64,000 nucleotides of DNA from Terriglobia bacterium (GCA_020073665.1 JAIQEU010000003.1:1-64000); one strand, 5' to 3'. Counted from the first letter of the stretch, positions 45,680 through 54,781 are shown. The notes: generated from the sequence alone by a model not told the origin. Numbers and translations: made by a program.

Positions 45680-47322
45680 GCGGCGGCCTCCTTGAAACGT
45701 CCCTTTTTCCAGTCGCGCAGCACTTGCTGGGCCGCGTTGTGGCCAGGCGCGCCCGTGACCCCGCCGCCGGGATGCGTGCCTGCCCCACATAGATAGAGAC
45801 CGTCGATGGGCGTGCGATATTGCGACCAGCCGGACACCGGGCGCATAAAGAAGAGCTGCTCCAGACGCAGATCGCCGTGGAAGATGTTGCCTTCGGTTAG
45901 ACCGTAGGTGCGCTCCAGATCGAGAGGCGTGAGCACCTGGCGCGCAAGAATGGAATTCGGCACGTTGGGCGCGTACTCACCGATCTTCCTTACTACCCGG
46001 TCGCCCAGCAGTTCGCGATTCTCATCCCACGTGCCCTGGCGCAAATGGTAGGGAACGTACTGCACGAAGCAGGTAAGAATGTGTTTGCCCCTGGGCGCCA
46101 GTGAGTCGTCGGCATTCGACGAGACCACGCAGTCCACCCAGAGTTCTTCAGGGATCTCCCCGAACTTGCAGGTGTCATAGCAACGCTCGGCAAACTCGAG
46201 CGACGGCACCAGGGTGTAGAACGACCGCTCCAGTGGAGTGTATTGCGACGGAGTCCCGGTGAAACGTGGCTCTTCGTTCAGCACCAGGTTTACCTTCGCG
46301 CAGGGACCCGCCATCTTGATACCGCGAATCGCGTGCACGAAATCGCCGGGCAGCTCGCTCTCGGGAATCATCCCCAGGAAAGTGCGCTTGGGGTCGGCGT
46401 TGGAAAGCACCATGCGCGCCCGGATCTCGGTGCAGTCCTGCAGCACCACGCCGCGGGCGCGGCCGTTGCGAATATCAATCTGCGCGACCGGCGCCGCAGT
46501 GCGAATTTCGACGCCGAGCTTGCGTCCGGCCGCCGCCAGCGCTTGCGTGATCGAACCCATGCCGCCGATCACGTGTCCCGAGAAGCCTTGCAGGTTGTGC
46601 TCGCCGCCGCTCAGCAAGTGAAAGAGCAATCCGATGGCAGTACCGGGCTGGTACGGACCCCCGTGCTTGCCATACACGTTGTTGGCCAGGAACATCGTCT
46701 TGATGATGTCGGATTCGTAGTTGTGGTCGAGGAATTCACCCAGGCTGCCGGTGAGGAAAGCCACCAGCTGCGAAATTTCATCGCTCGAAATGCCGCGGAA
46801 GCGTTTGCCCACGCGGAACAGGTCGGCCCAGCCGCCGATGCTGCCGGCATCAATCTCCGGCGGTGGCTCCATGAAGAACGGTTGCAGGTAGCGCGCCAGC
46901 TTTTTCAGTTGGTCATCGACGCGGACGAATGTCTCGGCATCTTTCGCGGAGAATTTTCCGAACTCCGCCTTCGCGCGGGTGCGGTCCACCCACCACGGGA
47001 CAACTCGCCCATCCGGAAAGGCCACTTGGATGGCGGGGTCGCAGGGCACCATGCGCAGCCCATGTTCGGCCAGCTTGAGATCCTCAATCACTTCCGGCCG
47101 CAGCATGCTGGCAATGTAGGAAGTGGTCGAGACCCGGCAACCGGGCGCAATCTCTTCGGTCACGCAACAACCGCCTACAATATCGCGGCGCTCCAGCACC
47201 AGCACGGAGAGTCCGGTGCGCGCCAGGTAAGAAGCGGCGGTCAAGCCGTTGTGGCCGGCGCCGATCACGATCGCGTCGTAAATCCTGTTTGAGCTCAACC
47301 CCACGTTTTGCCCATGACCCAC
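45676..47322 (-). CDS. NAD(P)/FAD oxidoreductase, phytoene-desaturase/PYROXD2-like
   Basis: A 548-residue flavoprotein of the carotenoid desaturase/amine oxidase superfamily. The FAD motif GAGHNGLTAASYLA is at 21-34 with Glu44 to bind ribose, and the C-terminal FAD region reads GLYLCGAGTHPGGGVTGAPG. It belongs to the PYROXD2-like branch, whose substrates are poorly known. No ATG is in frame near the start; GTG 47322 or GTG 47304 are possible, neither with a good ribosome binding site. It opens the minus-strand series and diverges from a TetR-family gene that probably controls it. Confidence 0.85.
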   Translation of the reverse strand: MGHGQNVGLSSNRIYDAIVIGAGHNGLTAASYLARTGLSVLVLERRDIVGGCCVTEEIAPGCRVSTTSYIASMLRPEVIEDLKLAEHGLRMVPCDPAIQVAFPDGRVVPWWVDRTRAKAEFGKFSAKDAETFVRVDDQLKKLARYLQPFFMEPPPEIDAGSIGGWADLFRVGKRFRGISSDEISQLVAFLTGSLGEFLDHNYESDIIKTMFLANNVYGKHGGPYQPGTAIGLLFHLLSGGEHNLQGFSGHVIGGMGSITQALAAAGRKLGVEIRTAAPVAQIDIRNGRARGVVLQDCTEIRARMVLSNADPKRTFLGMIPESELPGDFVHAIRGIKMAGPCAKVNLVLNEEPRFTGTPSQYTPLERSFYTLVPSLEFAERCYDTCKFGEIPEELWVDCVVSSNADDSLAPRGKHILTCFVQYVPYHLRQGTWDENRELLGDRVVRKIGEYAPNVPNSILARQVLTPLDLERTYGLTEGNIFHGDLRLEQLFFMRPVSGWSQYRTPIDGLYLCGAGTHPGGGVTGAPGHNAAQQVLRDWKKGRFKEAAA

Positions 47323-47412
47323 AGTCAGAACAACTTAGCTGTAGGGGAGATACATTAGCGTAGGACTACTAAAAATAGAATTGAAATGCGAGGTTTTTTT
47401 CGGTACAGTTCC

Positions 47413-47427
47413 ATGACTTGAGGTCAT
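47413..47427. promoter_or_regulatory. Possible TetR-family operator
   Basis: ATGAC-TTGAG-GTCAT is a perfect inverted repeat placed four bases before the TetR-family start codon and overlapping its GAGGT ribosome binding site, in the 108-base divergent spacer. Occupancy would repress the regulator itself and possibly the oppositely oriented oxidase genes. Based on symmetry and position alone. Confidence 0.4.
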
Positions 47428-47430
47428 TCT

Positions 47431-48117
47431 ATGAGTGGGATCAGTAGCAGCTTGGTTTCTCCGCCGCGCTACCGGAACCTGCCCGCGCGGCCGCGTTCCG
47501 AGGGCAAGCGGGCCCGGATCGTGGACGCGGCCATGCGGCATTTCGCCGAGCAGGGCTATAACGCGGCGCGTGTCGGTGACATTGCCGCCGCCCTAGGCAT
47601 TGCCAAGGGATCGATTTTCCAGCACTTTGGGAGCAAAGACGGCTTGTTCTTCGAGGTCTACAAGAAAGCGGTGCGCTCGTTTCCGCGCTACCTCGACGCT
47701 CCCGTCGAGGTGCGCGACCGCGGGTTCTTCGAAGTTCTTCGCTACTGGCTGGCCCGCACCGAACACCTGGTGCATGAGGACTGGATTCCCTACCGCGTGT
47801 CGCTGCTGGGCAACTACGGAACTGACCTGGCGTTGAAGCGCGAAATCAACCGCTTCTTCATGGCGGAAGATCCGTATGGCACCGTGACCTTCGTCCGCTT
47901 CGGGTTGCAACGCGGAGAACTGCGCAAAGATCTTGACCAGGAGATGATCGTTTCCATCCTGGATTGGACCATGGAGCGCTTTCAGGACGCGCTGCTCACC
48001 GAGGAACTGGATCCCGGACTTTTCCGCCGCCAGGGCGATCCTTCCGAGAAAAAAGATGCACGCATCGCCCAGTTTCTGGATGTGCTGCAGCGGGCGATCG
48101 GTGCCGAGCGGCGCTAA
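47431..48117 (+). CDS. TetR/AcrR-family transcriptional regulator
   Basis: A 228-residue regulator. The N-terminal helix-turn-helix is clear: RIVDAAMRHFAEQGY, then VGDIAAALGIAKGSIFQHFGSKDGLF at about 45-72. The ligand domain is unassigned. ATG 47431 follows GAGGT. The gene diverges from the flavoenzyme series and precedes the intact Rieske gene by 51 bases, so it could coordinate both arms of the island. An inverted repeat overlapping its ribosome binding site suggests autorepression. Confidence 0.9.
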   Translation: MSGISSSLVSPPRYRNLPARPRSEGKRARIVDAAMRHFAEQGYNAARVGDIAAALGIAKGSIFQHFGSKDGLFFEVYKKAVRSFPRYLDAPVEVRDRGFFEVLRYWLARTEHLVHEDWIPYRVSLLGNYGTDLALKREINRFFMAEDPYGTVTFVRFGLQRGELRKDLDQEMIVSILDWTMERFQDALLTEELDPGLFRRQGDPSEKKDARIAQFLDVLQRAIGAERR

Positions 48118-48128
48118 GGAAACCGACG

Positions 48129-48148
48129 TAGCGCCGGCGTCTCCGGCG
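48129..48148 (+). repeat. Small GC-rich palindromic repeat, copy 2
   Basis: Stem CGCCGG/CCGGCG with a CGTCT loop, between the TetR and Rieske genes. TAGCGCCGGCGTCTC (48129-48143) matches copy 1 at 44481-44495 in opposite orientation; the outer arm has diverged. Confidence 0.6.
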
Positions 48149-48168
48149 GCCGAAGGGCACAACTCCTG

Positions 48169-49305
48169 ATGATCAAGGGCATGTCAGTACAACAGATTCT
48201 TGCCAGCTACGACGACCGGGCCCCACTCTCGGAAGCCTCCACCATCCCGGCGCCGTGGTACGTAGACGCGCGTATCGCAGAACTGGAAACGAAGACTGTT
48301 TTCAGCCAGACCTGGCAGATGGTCGGACGCATCGAGCAGGTGGAGAAAGCGGGCCAGTTTGTGACCGCCACCGTGGCTGGCGAGCCGATCGTCGTCGTCC
48401 GCGGCAATGACGGGGTTCTGCGCGGCTTCTACAACGTTTGCCGGCATCACGCGGCTGCCGTGGTTACCGAGCCCTGCGGGCAAGCGTCGATCCTGCATTG
48501 TCCGTATCACGGCTGGAATTACGGGTTGGATGGCGCGCTGAAAGGCATGCCGGAATTCGACGGCGTGAAAGACTTCGATCGCCAGAAAAATGGCCTGGTC
48601 CCGGTGCGGGCCGAGATTTGGGAGAAATTCGTTTTCATCAACCTGGATCCGCAGGCTGCCCCGCTGCATGAGTTCCTCGGAGGACTGGTCCGCAAGGCGG
48701 CGCCGCTTGGCCTGGCAAAGCTCAATTACTTTGACAGCCGCTCCTACGACATCCACTGCAACTGGAAAGTCTTCATCGACAACTATCTGGATGGCGGGTA
48801 CCACGTTCCCCACCTGCACAAGGCCCTGAGCTCGGTGCTCGATTACAAGGCGTACACCATCGAGAACGAAGATCGTTACTGCCTGCAGTCGAGCCCGATG
48901 GTGTCGTCCGACGAAGACGCAGCCACCGGAGCCACGCGCAAGGGCGACCGCGCCTGGTACTTCTGGCAATATCCCAACCTGATGATCAATTGCTACGAAG
49001 GCTACATGGACACGAACCTGGTGATCCCGATTGATGTCGATCATTGCCGGGTGATCTTTGATTTTTACTTCAGCGACGTCAGCGAAGCGCGGCGGGAGTA
49101 CAACACGCAAAGCGTCGCCGTCGGCAATCGCGTGCAAGACGAAGACCTGGGCATCTGCGAAGCGGTACAACGAGGCTTGAAGTCGAGAGCTTATGGCGCG
49201 GGCAGGCTTTCGGTTCGCCGTGAAGCTGGGGAACAATTATTCCATCAGTTGCTGGCGGCAGACTTAAAGCGCGGCTTAGGAGCAGGGGCCGCGGCAGCAG
49301 ATTGA
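48169..49305 (+). CDS. Rieske non-haem iron oxygenase, choline-monooxygenase-like
   Basis: A 378-residue oxygenase alpha subunit. Rieske [2Fe-2S] ligands are Cys91-x-His93 (CRHH) and Cys111-x2-His114 (CPYHGW). The mononuclear iron site is in DNYLDGGYHVPHLH with His212 and His217; this string is nearly that of plant choline monooxygenase, and related bacterial enzymes demethylate glycine betaine, carnitine or stachydrine. It should hydroxylate a trimethyl- or dimethyl-ammonium compound, releasing formaldehyde if it demethylates. No reductase gene is adjacent, so electrons must come from elsewhere. ATG 48169 is kept; ATG 48181 is too close to AAGGG. The substrate is inferred from motif and neighbours. 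Confidence 0.88.
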   Translation: MIKGMSVQQILASYDDRAPLSEASTIPAPWYVDARIAELETKTVFSQTWQMVGRIEQVEKAGQFVTATVAGEPIVVVRGNDGVLRGFYNVCRHHAAAVVTEPCGQASILHCPYHGWNYGLDGALKGMPEFDGVKDFDRQKNGLVPVRAEIWEKFVFINLDPQAAPLHEFLGGLVRKAAPLGLAKLNYFDSRSYDIHCNWKVFIDNYLDGGYHVPHLHKALSSVLDYKAYTIENEDRYCLQSSPMVSSDEDAATGATRKGDRAWYFWQYPNLMINCYEGYMDTNLVIPIDVDHCRVIFDFYFSDVSEARREYNTQSVAVGNRVQDEDLGICEAVQRGLKSRAYGAGRLSVRREAGEQLFHQLLAADLKRGLGAGAAAAD

Positions 49306-49355
49306 AACACTTTTCGAATTCCAACATTTTTCCTTTCTGAAACTGGGGTGACCGG

Positions 49356-50633
49356 TTGAAACGACTCGTTCTGCAGCTCTCCGTCTTGTGGCTGTCGTGC
49401 ACGCTTCTCGCCGCCGCGCAAACCACCGCTATTAAAGCCGGACGCCTCGTCGATCCGGACACGGCCAGCGTGCTGACCGATCAGATCATCCTGATCCAGG
49501 ACAACAAGGTGCAGGCAGTCGGCAAGGGTCTCCCGATCCCTGCCGGCGCCAAAGTCATCGATCTCTCCAACATGACCGTCCTCCCCGGCCTGATCGATTG
49601 CCACACCCACGTGGCCGACGCCGGAGACGCCGAACCCTTTGACGTTCTGAAGCACACTGCCGCGGAAACCGTTCTGGCTGCGATTCCCAACGCCCGCAAG
49701 ATGCTCGAGTCCGGTTTCACCACGGTCCGCGACGTGGGCACGTATCGCGCGCTGAACGACGTTGCACTGCGCGACGCGATTGCCAAGGGCATCGTGGTTG
49801 GCCCGCGCATGTACGTAGCCGGAGCTTACATCACGATCACCGGAGGCGCCGGCGCCATGACCGGCATGGCGCCCGACATCCAGTTGCCCTGGGACCTGCA
49901 CTACGGAGAAGCCAACAGCCCGTGGGAAGTGCGGCAGAAAGTCCGGCTGCTGGCCCATAACGGGGTTGACATGATTAAAGTTCTCTCCACCGGCGCGGTG
50001 CTTACGCACGGCAGCAGTCCGAAATCGATCGAGTTCACTCCCGAAGAACTGCAGGCGGTGGTGGACGAAGCCAGCCACTTCGGCCTGAAAGTGGCGTCGC
50101 ACGCGCACGCTGCCGAAGGCATCAAGAACGCGATCCGGGCAGGCGTTGCTTCCGTCGAACACGCGACTTTGATTGACGACGAAGGCATCGCTCTGGCCAA
50201 GCAGCATGGCACTTATCTCGACATGGATATCTACGACGAAGAGTGCATCCAGGAAAACGGCCGGAAGGGAACAGAGCCCAAAGATTTTCTGCAGCACGAT
50301 GCCGACCTGGGCGAGGCGCAGCGGCAGAATTTTCGCAAGGCGGTGAAAGCTGGAGTGAAGATGGCGTTCGGCACCGATGCAGGAGTGTGTCCGTACGGTA
50401 CCAGCGGCAAGCAGTTCGCCTTCATGGTGAAGTACGGCATGACGCCGATGCAGGCCATTCAGGCGGCAACAACCAACGCTGCAGACTTGCTGGGACACAG
50501 CGACGTGATCGGTTCGATCAAGGCCGGTAAGTACGCCGACATTGTTGCAGTTTCGGGAGACCCGCTCGCGGATGTCGGCGTGCTGGAGAATGTGCAGTTT
50601 GTTATGAAGGATGGGAAGGTCTACAAGGAGTAA
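49356..50633 (+). CDS. Secreted amidohydrolase, Xaa-Pro dipeptidase/imidazolonepropionase-like
   Basis: A 425-residue metal-dependent amidohydrolase with signal peptide (LSVLWLSCTLLAAAQ). Metal ligands follow the family order: His83-x-His85 (DCHTH), carbamylated Lys208 (MIKVLSTG), His249 (SHAHA), His269 (VEHAT) and Asp341 (GTDAG). Close relatives hydrolyse Xaa-Pro or other C-terminal dipeptide bonds with two zinc ions. The start is TTG 49356, preceded by GGGGTGA. It lies 50 bases after the Rieske gene and may be co-transcribed. Peptidase activity is inference from the family. Confidence 0.88.
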   Translation: MKRLVLQLSVLWLSCTLLAAAQTTAIKAGRLVDPDTASVLTDQIILIQDNKVQAVGKGLPIPAGAKVIDLSNMTVLPGLIDCHTHVADAGDAEPFDVLKHTAAETVLAAIPNARKMLESGFTTVRDVGTYRALNDVALRDAIAKGIVVGPRMYVAGAYITITGGAGAMTGMAPDIQLPWDLHYGEANSPWEVRQKVRLLAHNGVDMIKVLSTGAVLTHGSSPKSIEFTPEELQAVVDEASHFGLKVASHAHAAEGIKNAIRAGVASVEHATLIDDEGIALAKQHGTYLDMDIYDEECIQENGRKGTEPKDFLQHDADLGEAQRQNFRKAVKAGVKMAFGTDAGVCPYGTSGKQFAFMVKYGMTPMQAIQAATTNAADLLGHSDVIGSIKAGKYADIVAVSGDPLADVGVLENVQFVMKDGKVYKE

Positions 50634-50780
50634 ACTCGACGGGAACGCCCTATTAGTGGCTTGTGTGCATAACTGATGTAACCGCCTGATTGCGGCAGTG
50701 ATCTTGGCAAAGCTGAGATTTCATTTGGATTGCAACTGAAACTTGGCCTAGGATAGCTACCGTAGCGGACTGGTACTGAG

Positions 50781-51722
50781 ATGAAACGCATCCTCGCGTT
50801 CGGTGGTCACCTACTTGCCGCGACGCTCGCCGTGCCGTTGCTCACTATCATGGCTTCCGGTTTGGCATACGGCGTCTTCAGCCCTTTTCTTACTTCCGTC
50901 AAGACGCCACAGCAATTCTACTCTGATCATTTGATATTTCTGGTAGTCGTCGTCGGAGCGTTGCTTTCATTTGCAATGAGTGGCACATTCACGGGCAGAT
51001 CTGCCCTGTGGGTTTGGATTCCGGCCGCCATAGTCTTTCTCTCCCGGCTCTTAGACTGGCGCGCAACTGGAAGTGCCCTTATTGGGTCAGGTTCCTTTGT
51101 TGAGCACTTCTTCACAGCGAATTGCCAGATCCAGAACTGGCGCGAAGGAGGATTTGTCGCAAGGTGCTCCGATAAGCTTTATGTGACACAGTTGTTCGCC
51201 GGGAGTGTGGCCTATTCGGCAGGCGCTGCGATTCGCAGTGTCATCTACCGTCGGCGTCTTGCCAACGATGCGCCTACCGCGCCGGTCATGGCTATGCCCA
51301 GTCAGCATCAAATTGTCACGACTCGCTTCGGGGCGTTTCTGGCTCTGGTATTGACTGGTTGTTTTCTTGGTCTTCGGTTTCATGCAGGAGTGAGTACCCA
51401 GCACTCTTCGTGGACATTGCTGGATTCTAAGGCCTTTCCGACTTGGCTGGCAGTGACGTTCAACGTTGCGATCTGGGGTGTTATCTACCTGATGGGGATT
51501 GGATTCATCCGTACCCCATTACAAAAGAACGAAAAGGCCCTGTTTGTCTCCCTTATGGGGAGCCTAATGCTCACTCCGGTTGGCAGTCTGCTCCCAAGAA
51601 TCAGCGGAGTTGTGCATGTCACGCAGACATTGTTGAGTCTGTCGGCATTTCTCGCAGCACTGGCAATTCTCCTGTCGTTTCAGAACGAGCACGCCGGTTC
51701 GTCACAATCCGATAACGGTTAG
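50781..51722 (+). CDS. Polytopic membrane protein of unknown function
   Basis: A 313-residue protein that I do not recognise. It has about six to eight hydrophobic segments (first at about 8-35, then 48-68, 75-93, 185-203, 222-243, 280-300), and a soluble Cys-containing loop (FTANCQIQNWREGGFVARCSDK) between them. The base composition is visibly more AT-rich than the neighbouring genes, with many codons ending in A/T, suggesting a separate origin. No operon partner: the 147-base spacer upstream shows no clear promoter, and the downstream gene is convergent. It may be a recent acquisition or a fast-evolving lineage-specific protein. Confidence 0.7.
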   Translation: MKRILAFGGHLLAATLAVPLLTIMASGLAYGVFSPFLTSVKTPQQFYSDHLIFLVVVVGALLSFAMSGTFTGRSALWVWIPAAIVFLSRLLDWRATGSALIGSGSFVEHFFTANCQIQNWREGGFVARCSDKLYVTQLFAGSVAYSAGAAIRSVIYRRRLANDAPTAPVMAMPSQHQIVTTRFGAFLALVLTGCFLGLRFHAGVSTQHSSWTLLDSKAFPTWLAVTFNVAIWGVIYLMGIGFIRTPLQKNEKALFVSLMGSLMLTPVGSLLPRISGVVHVTQTLLSLSAFLAALAILLSFQNEHAGSSQSDNG

Positions 51723-51819
51723 CGGCTGCGCCAGCGTTATGGTAGCTTCACCGTGCACCATAGTTGTTGATAAATCGCGATTACACCAGCAATGCCCAGT
51801 TTGCGCAGAACGACAAGAA

Positions 51820-53868
51820 TTATTGGTGATCCCGCGGGACCTTCTCCTCCCAGCTCTTAGTCTTAACCAGCACCCCGTCGTTCAAAACTTCCCGCGTGTA
51901 CTTGTAATAGAAGTTCTTCTGGTCAGTAGTCACCGACAGATGCCCGCGCCAGGTCAGCGTGCGGCCCTTCAGCGCGAAAATGCTTTCCGCTTCGCCTTTC
52001 ACGGCGCATGCTTCCGGATGGGCGTCGTCCACGTCGTAGGTCAGGGCTTCGTAGTCGGTTTCTTTTCCCCAGGGGAAGGTGCTCTCGTCTTTGCCTTTCC
52101 AGTGGACGGTGGTTTTCTGGCGTCCTTCGTCGCGTAGCAGGGTCCATTCTCCGGGCCAGGGGAAGCCGATGGTTTGGACGTCTTTTCGTTCCTCGGAAGG
52201 CTCGGGCGGCGCGAGCGCCGGGGGCTTGGCTCCCTCGATCGGCACCACCGGCAGCACCAGCCGCGAGCCTTGCTCACCGCCTAATTCCAGCGACGTGGTC
52301 ATTGCGTACGGCGTGGGCAAGATCATCGGCCACATCGCGTTTGAAATCGCTATGCGGATGCGGTGTCCCCTGGGAAACACCCATGACGTCAAATGCATTT
52401 CGATGTCGAGCGCGTAGGTTGTGCCGGGCACCAGGTCTTTGGGGTCGCTCATCGACTCGCGCTGTGCTCCGTTTAGACCTGCGCCGGTAATTTGCGTGAC
52501 ACTGCCGTCGGGCGCTACATCCGACAAGCGCGCAAACCAGTCGGCCAGCGGTGCCGTCGCCGAAGCCCGCAGCAGGGCGTGCGGATGCCCGAGGATCGCA
52601 ACTTCTTCCGTCAGCGGCGCGGTTTCGTACACCAGGCTGAAGGCGTCCACCGGGCGCACGTCGCTGAGCAACTCGCCCCACCAGAAGCCTGCTTCCACGC
52701 CGATAGACGGAACATATTTAAGGTGATGCACATCCGCCGGAGGCGCTGAAACCGCCAGCGTGTGGTTCGGTTGCAGAAACAACGCGGATTGTTTCTGGTT
52801 TGCCGGCGGCCACTGGTCCTCGCGTCGCCATTCTCCGGGCACCGTCTCCAGGTTGGGATCGGGCGGCCGCCAATGCTGCATGAAGACCACCAGCTTCGGG
52901 TCCTGCAGCACGCCGGTGTCGCGTCCCTTCAGCCAGTAATCCCACCAGCGCACGGCCTGGTCGCGCCACTCCACGTGCGGACCGAAGTCGGCGTCGTTGG
53001 GCCAACCGTGATTCCACGGGCCAATCAGCGCGCGCACCGGCACTTTGGCTTGCTCGAGAATGGCCGGGATGCTGTCGCGATATCCGTCCTGCATGCCTCC
53101 GATCAGAAATGCGGGCACCTTGATTTCGCTGTACGGACGCACCGGGCTGCGCCAGAAGGGGCCGTCATGCTGGTGCTTTAGATACATCAACGACCACGGT
53201 GGCGTTTCGAAGCGAGTGTTCAGGATGTAGTCGTCGAGAGCATAGTCCGGCGCGGCGGCGAAACCCTCCGCCATGTCCATGTTCAGTTCGAACTCGTCGA
53301 CGTGCGCCATGCCGTCCATGTAGTGGACGTCGTCGTGAAAGAGTTCTGAAGTCGCGGCGGTGGCGATGATGGCTTTCAACTCCGGCGGATGGCGCATCGC
53401 CATCTGCAGGGAATTGAATCCTCCCCAGGAGATGCCGAACATGCCTACGTTGCCGTTCGACCACGGTTGCGTAGCCAGCCAGTGAATGACCTGCTCGCCG
53501 TCGAGTTGTTCCTGCTCGGAATATTCGCGGTCGGTCGGAGTGCCCTTACTGGCGCCGAACCCGCGGATATCAACGCGCGCGCCCACATAGCCGCGGCGGG
53601 CGAAGTAGGCATGCTTGGGATAGTCGCCGGCGGCGGTGCCGTCGTCCTTGCGGTAGGGCAGGTATTCGAGCAGGGCCGGGAACTTCTCTCCGGGCCTGGC
53701 GCCATCGGGCATATATAAGGTAGCTGCCAGGTGCACGCCGTCTTTCATGGGAATCCACGCCTGCTCCACGCGGACTCCGTAAGTTGGTGGGGAAGGCGGC
53801 TCAGCCGTCCAGGCAGACAAAGTTACGGCCAGCAATAGCAGCAGTAATAAGTAAGGACGTGGGCCCAA
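51820..53868 (-). CDS. Secreted CocE/NonD (X-Pro dipeptidyl-peptidase S15-type) hydrolase
   Basis: A 682-residue exported serine hydrolase. Signal peptide (LLLLLLLAVTLSAW). The alpha/beta domain has nucleophile Ser147 in FGISWGG; a strand with ARVDIRGFGASKG precedes it; the base is probably His in GPWNHGWP. The C-terminal third is the jelly-roll X-Pro peptidase domain (LHLTSWVFPRGHRIRIAIS). Family members hydrolyse acyl esters (cocaine esterase), beta-lactam side chains or Xaa-Pro peptides. The start is TTG 53868, supported by AGGAG five bases upstream. It lies 34 bases downstream of the RpiR-family gene and probably shares its transcript. Confidence 0.88.
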   Translation of the reverse strand: MGPRPYLLLLLLLAVTLSAWTAEPPSPPTYGVRVEQAWIPMKDGVHLAATLYMPDGARPGEKFPALLEYLPYRKDDGTAAGDYPKHAYFARRGYVGARVDIRGFGASKGTPTDREYSEQEQLDGEQVIHWLATQPWSNGNVGMFGISWGGFNSLQMAMRHPPELKAIIATAATSELFHDDVHYMDGMAHVDEFELNMDMAEGFAAAPDYALDDYILNTRFETPPWSLMYLKHQHDGPFWRSPVRPYSEIKVPAFLIGGMQDGYRDSIPAILEQAKVPVRALIGPWNHGWPNDADFGPHVEWRDQAVRWWDYWLKGRDTGVLQDPKLVVFMQHWRPPDPNLETVPGEWRREDQWPPANQKQSALFLQPNHTLAVSAPPADVHHLKYVPSIGVEAGFWWGELLSDVRPVDAFSLVYETAPLTEEVAILGHPHALLRASATAPLADWFARLSDVAPDGSVTQITGAGLNGAQRESMSDPKDLVPGTTYALDIEMHLTSWVFPRGHRIRIAISNAMWPMILPTPYAMTTSLELGGEQGSRLVLPVVPIEGAKPPALAPPEPSEERKDVQTIGFPWPGEWTLLRDEGRQKTTVHWKGKDESTFPWGKETDYEALTYDVDDAHPEACAVKGEAESIFALKGRTLTWRGHLSVTTDQKNFYYKYTREVLNDGVLVKTKSWEEKVPRDHQ

Positions 53869-53902
53869 GCTTGCTCCTAGGAAAGATGCTTTCCCGTCAC
53901 CG

Positions 53903-54781
53903 CTACAGCGATTCGTACCAGCGGAACCCGTGCCGCTCTTCTACCTCCACTTTTTTCAGCAGCGCCAGGGTTCGTGACCGCTTATAGTTGGCGCAGGCTA
54001 CCACGATCATGTTCAGGAGCGCCATGGGTGCGACGTACGAGGTGCCGAACGATGGGGTGTCCACGGCGGTGAGAAAACATTCATCGGCAAATTGCACGAT
54101 GGGAGACACCAGGGTATTGGTGATGCCCACACAGTAAGCGTGATTGTCGCGGGCTTGACGCAAGCCCTCCACCGTCTGCCGCAAACCGCGGCCGTAAGAG
54201 ATGGCGATGACCAGATCTTTTCTCCCCACCAATCGGACTCGATGCACCACCTCGCCGGGATTGGTAGCGGTGGAGACCGGCAGCCCCAGCATCATCAGGT
54301 GGTGTCCGAGAAAGTGCACCAGGTTAGCCGCCAAGTCGCCGCCCAGGAGGACAATCTTGCGCGCCTTGTAAATACGCCGCACTAAGGCCACAACTTGGCT
54401 GGGATCGAGACTGTGCAGCAGCCGGTTCAGGTTCTTCTGGTCTTGCTCCAGGGCTGCCCGCGTCTGGGTAGGGACGGTACGTCCGCCCAGGCTGCCGTTC
54501 TGCATGGTGTCCAGCGAGGTGGCATGAGCGATGGAAAGCTCGTGAAGATAGTGCTGGAAGTCGCGATAAGAACCAAACTGCATGCCGCGCACAATGCGCA
54601 CCGTGGTGGCGGGGTCGGTGCCCAGGCGTTGCGCCAGGGCGCGCACGCTCAACAACACAAACTCGCGCGGATGTTCGAGCGCCGGCTGGATAATTTCCCG
54701 CCGCTTGGGGCTCAGCAAGCTGAGGCGGGCCGAGACGCTCATCGGCCGGGCCGCACGTCGGTTCGTCTTTCGCCGTACCAT
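53903..54781 (-). CDS. MurR/RpiR-family transcriptional regulator
   Basis: About 292 residues: an N-terminal HTH_6 domain (RALAQRLGTDPATTVRIVRGMQF) and a SIS phosphosugar-binding domain (about 130-270, KIVLLGGDLAANLVHFLGHHL, DLVIAISYGRG). RpiR proteins sense phosphosugars or related ligands. The start is uncertain: ATG 54781 has a weak AGG nearby; ATG 54796 and a longer frame to 54835 are possible. It is divergent from the aminotransferase gene across a spacer with two inverted repeats, so it likely controls that gene and the hydrolase gene downstream. Confidence 0.87.
   Translation of the reverse strand: MVRRKTNRRAARPMSVSARLSLLSPKRREIIQPALEHPREFVLLSVRALAQRLGTDPATTVRIVRGMQFGSYRDFQHYLHELSIAHATSLDTMQNGSLGGRTVPTQTRAALEQDQKNLNRLLHSLDPSQVVALVRRIYKARKIVLLGGDLAANLVHFLGHHLMMLGLPVSTATNPGEVVHRVRLVGRKDLVIAISYGRGLRQTVEGLRQARDNHAYCVGITNTLVSPIVQFADECFLTAVDTPSFGTSYVAPMALLNMIVVACANYKRSRTLALLKKVEVEERHGFRWYESL

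Noticed and set aside
46243-47292. 349-residue plus-strand open frame
   Set aside because: Antisense to the PYROXD2-like flavoenzyme, which has intact FAD motifs at both ends.
48184-49236. 350-residue minus-strand open frame
   Set aside because: Antisense to the Rieske oxygenase gene, which shows complete cofactor ligands.
49245-50498. 417-residue minus-strand open frame
   Set aside because: Antisense to the amidohydrolase gene; all metal ligands are on the plus strand.
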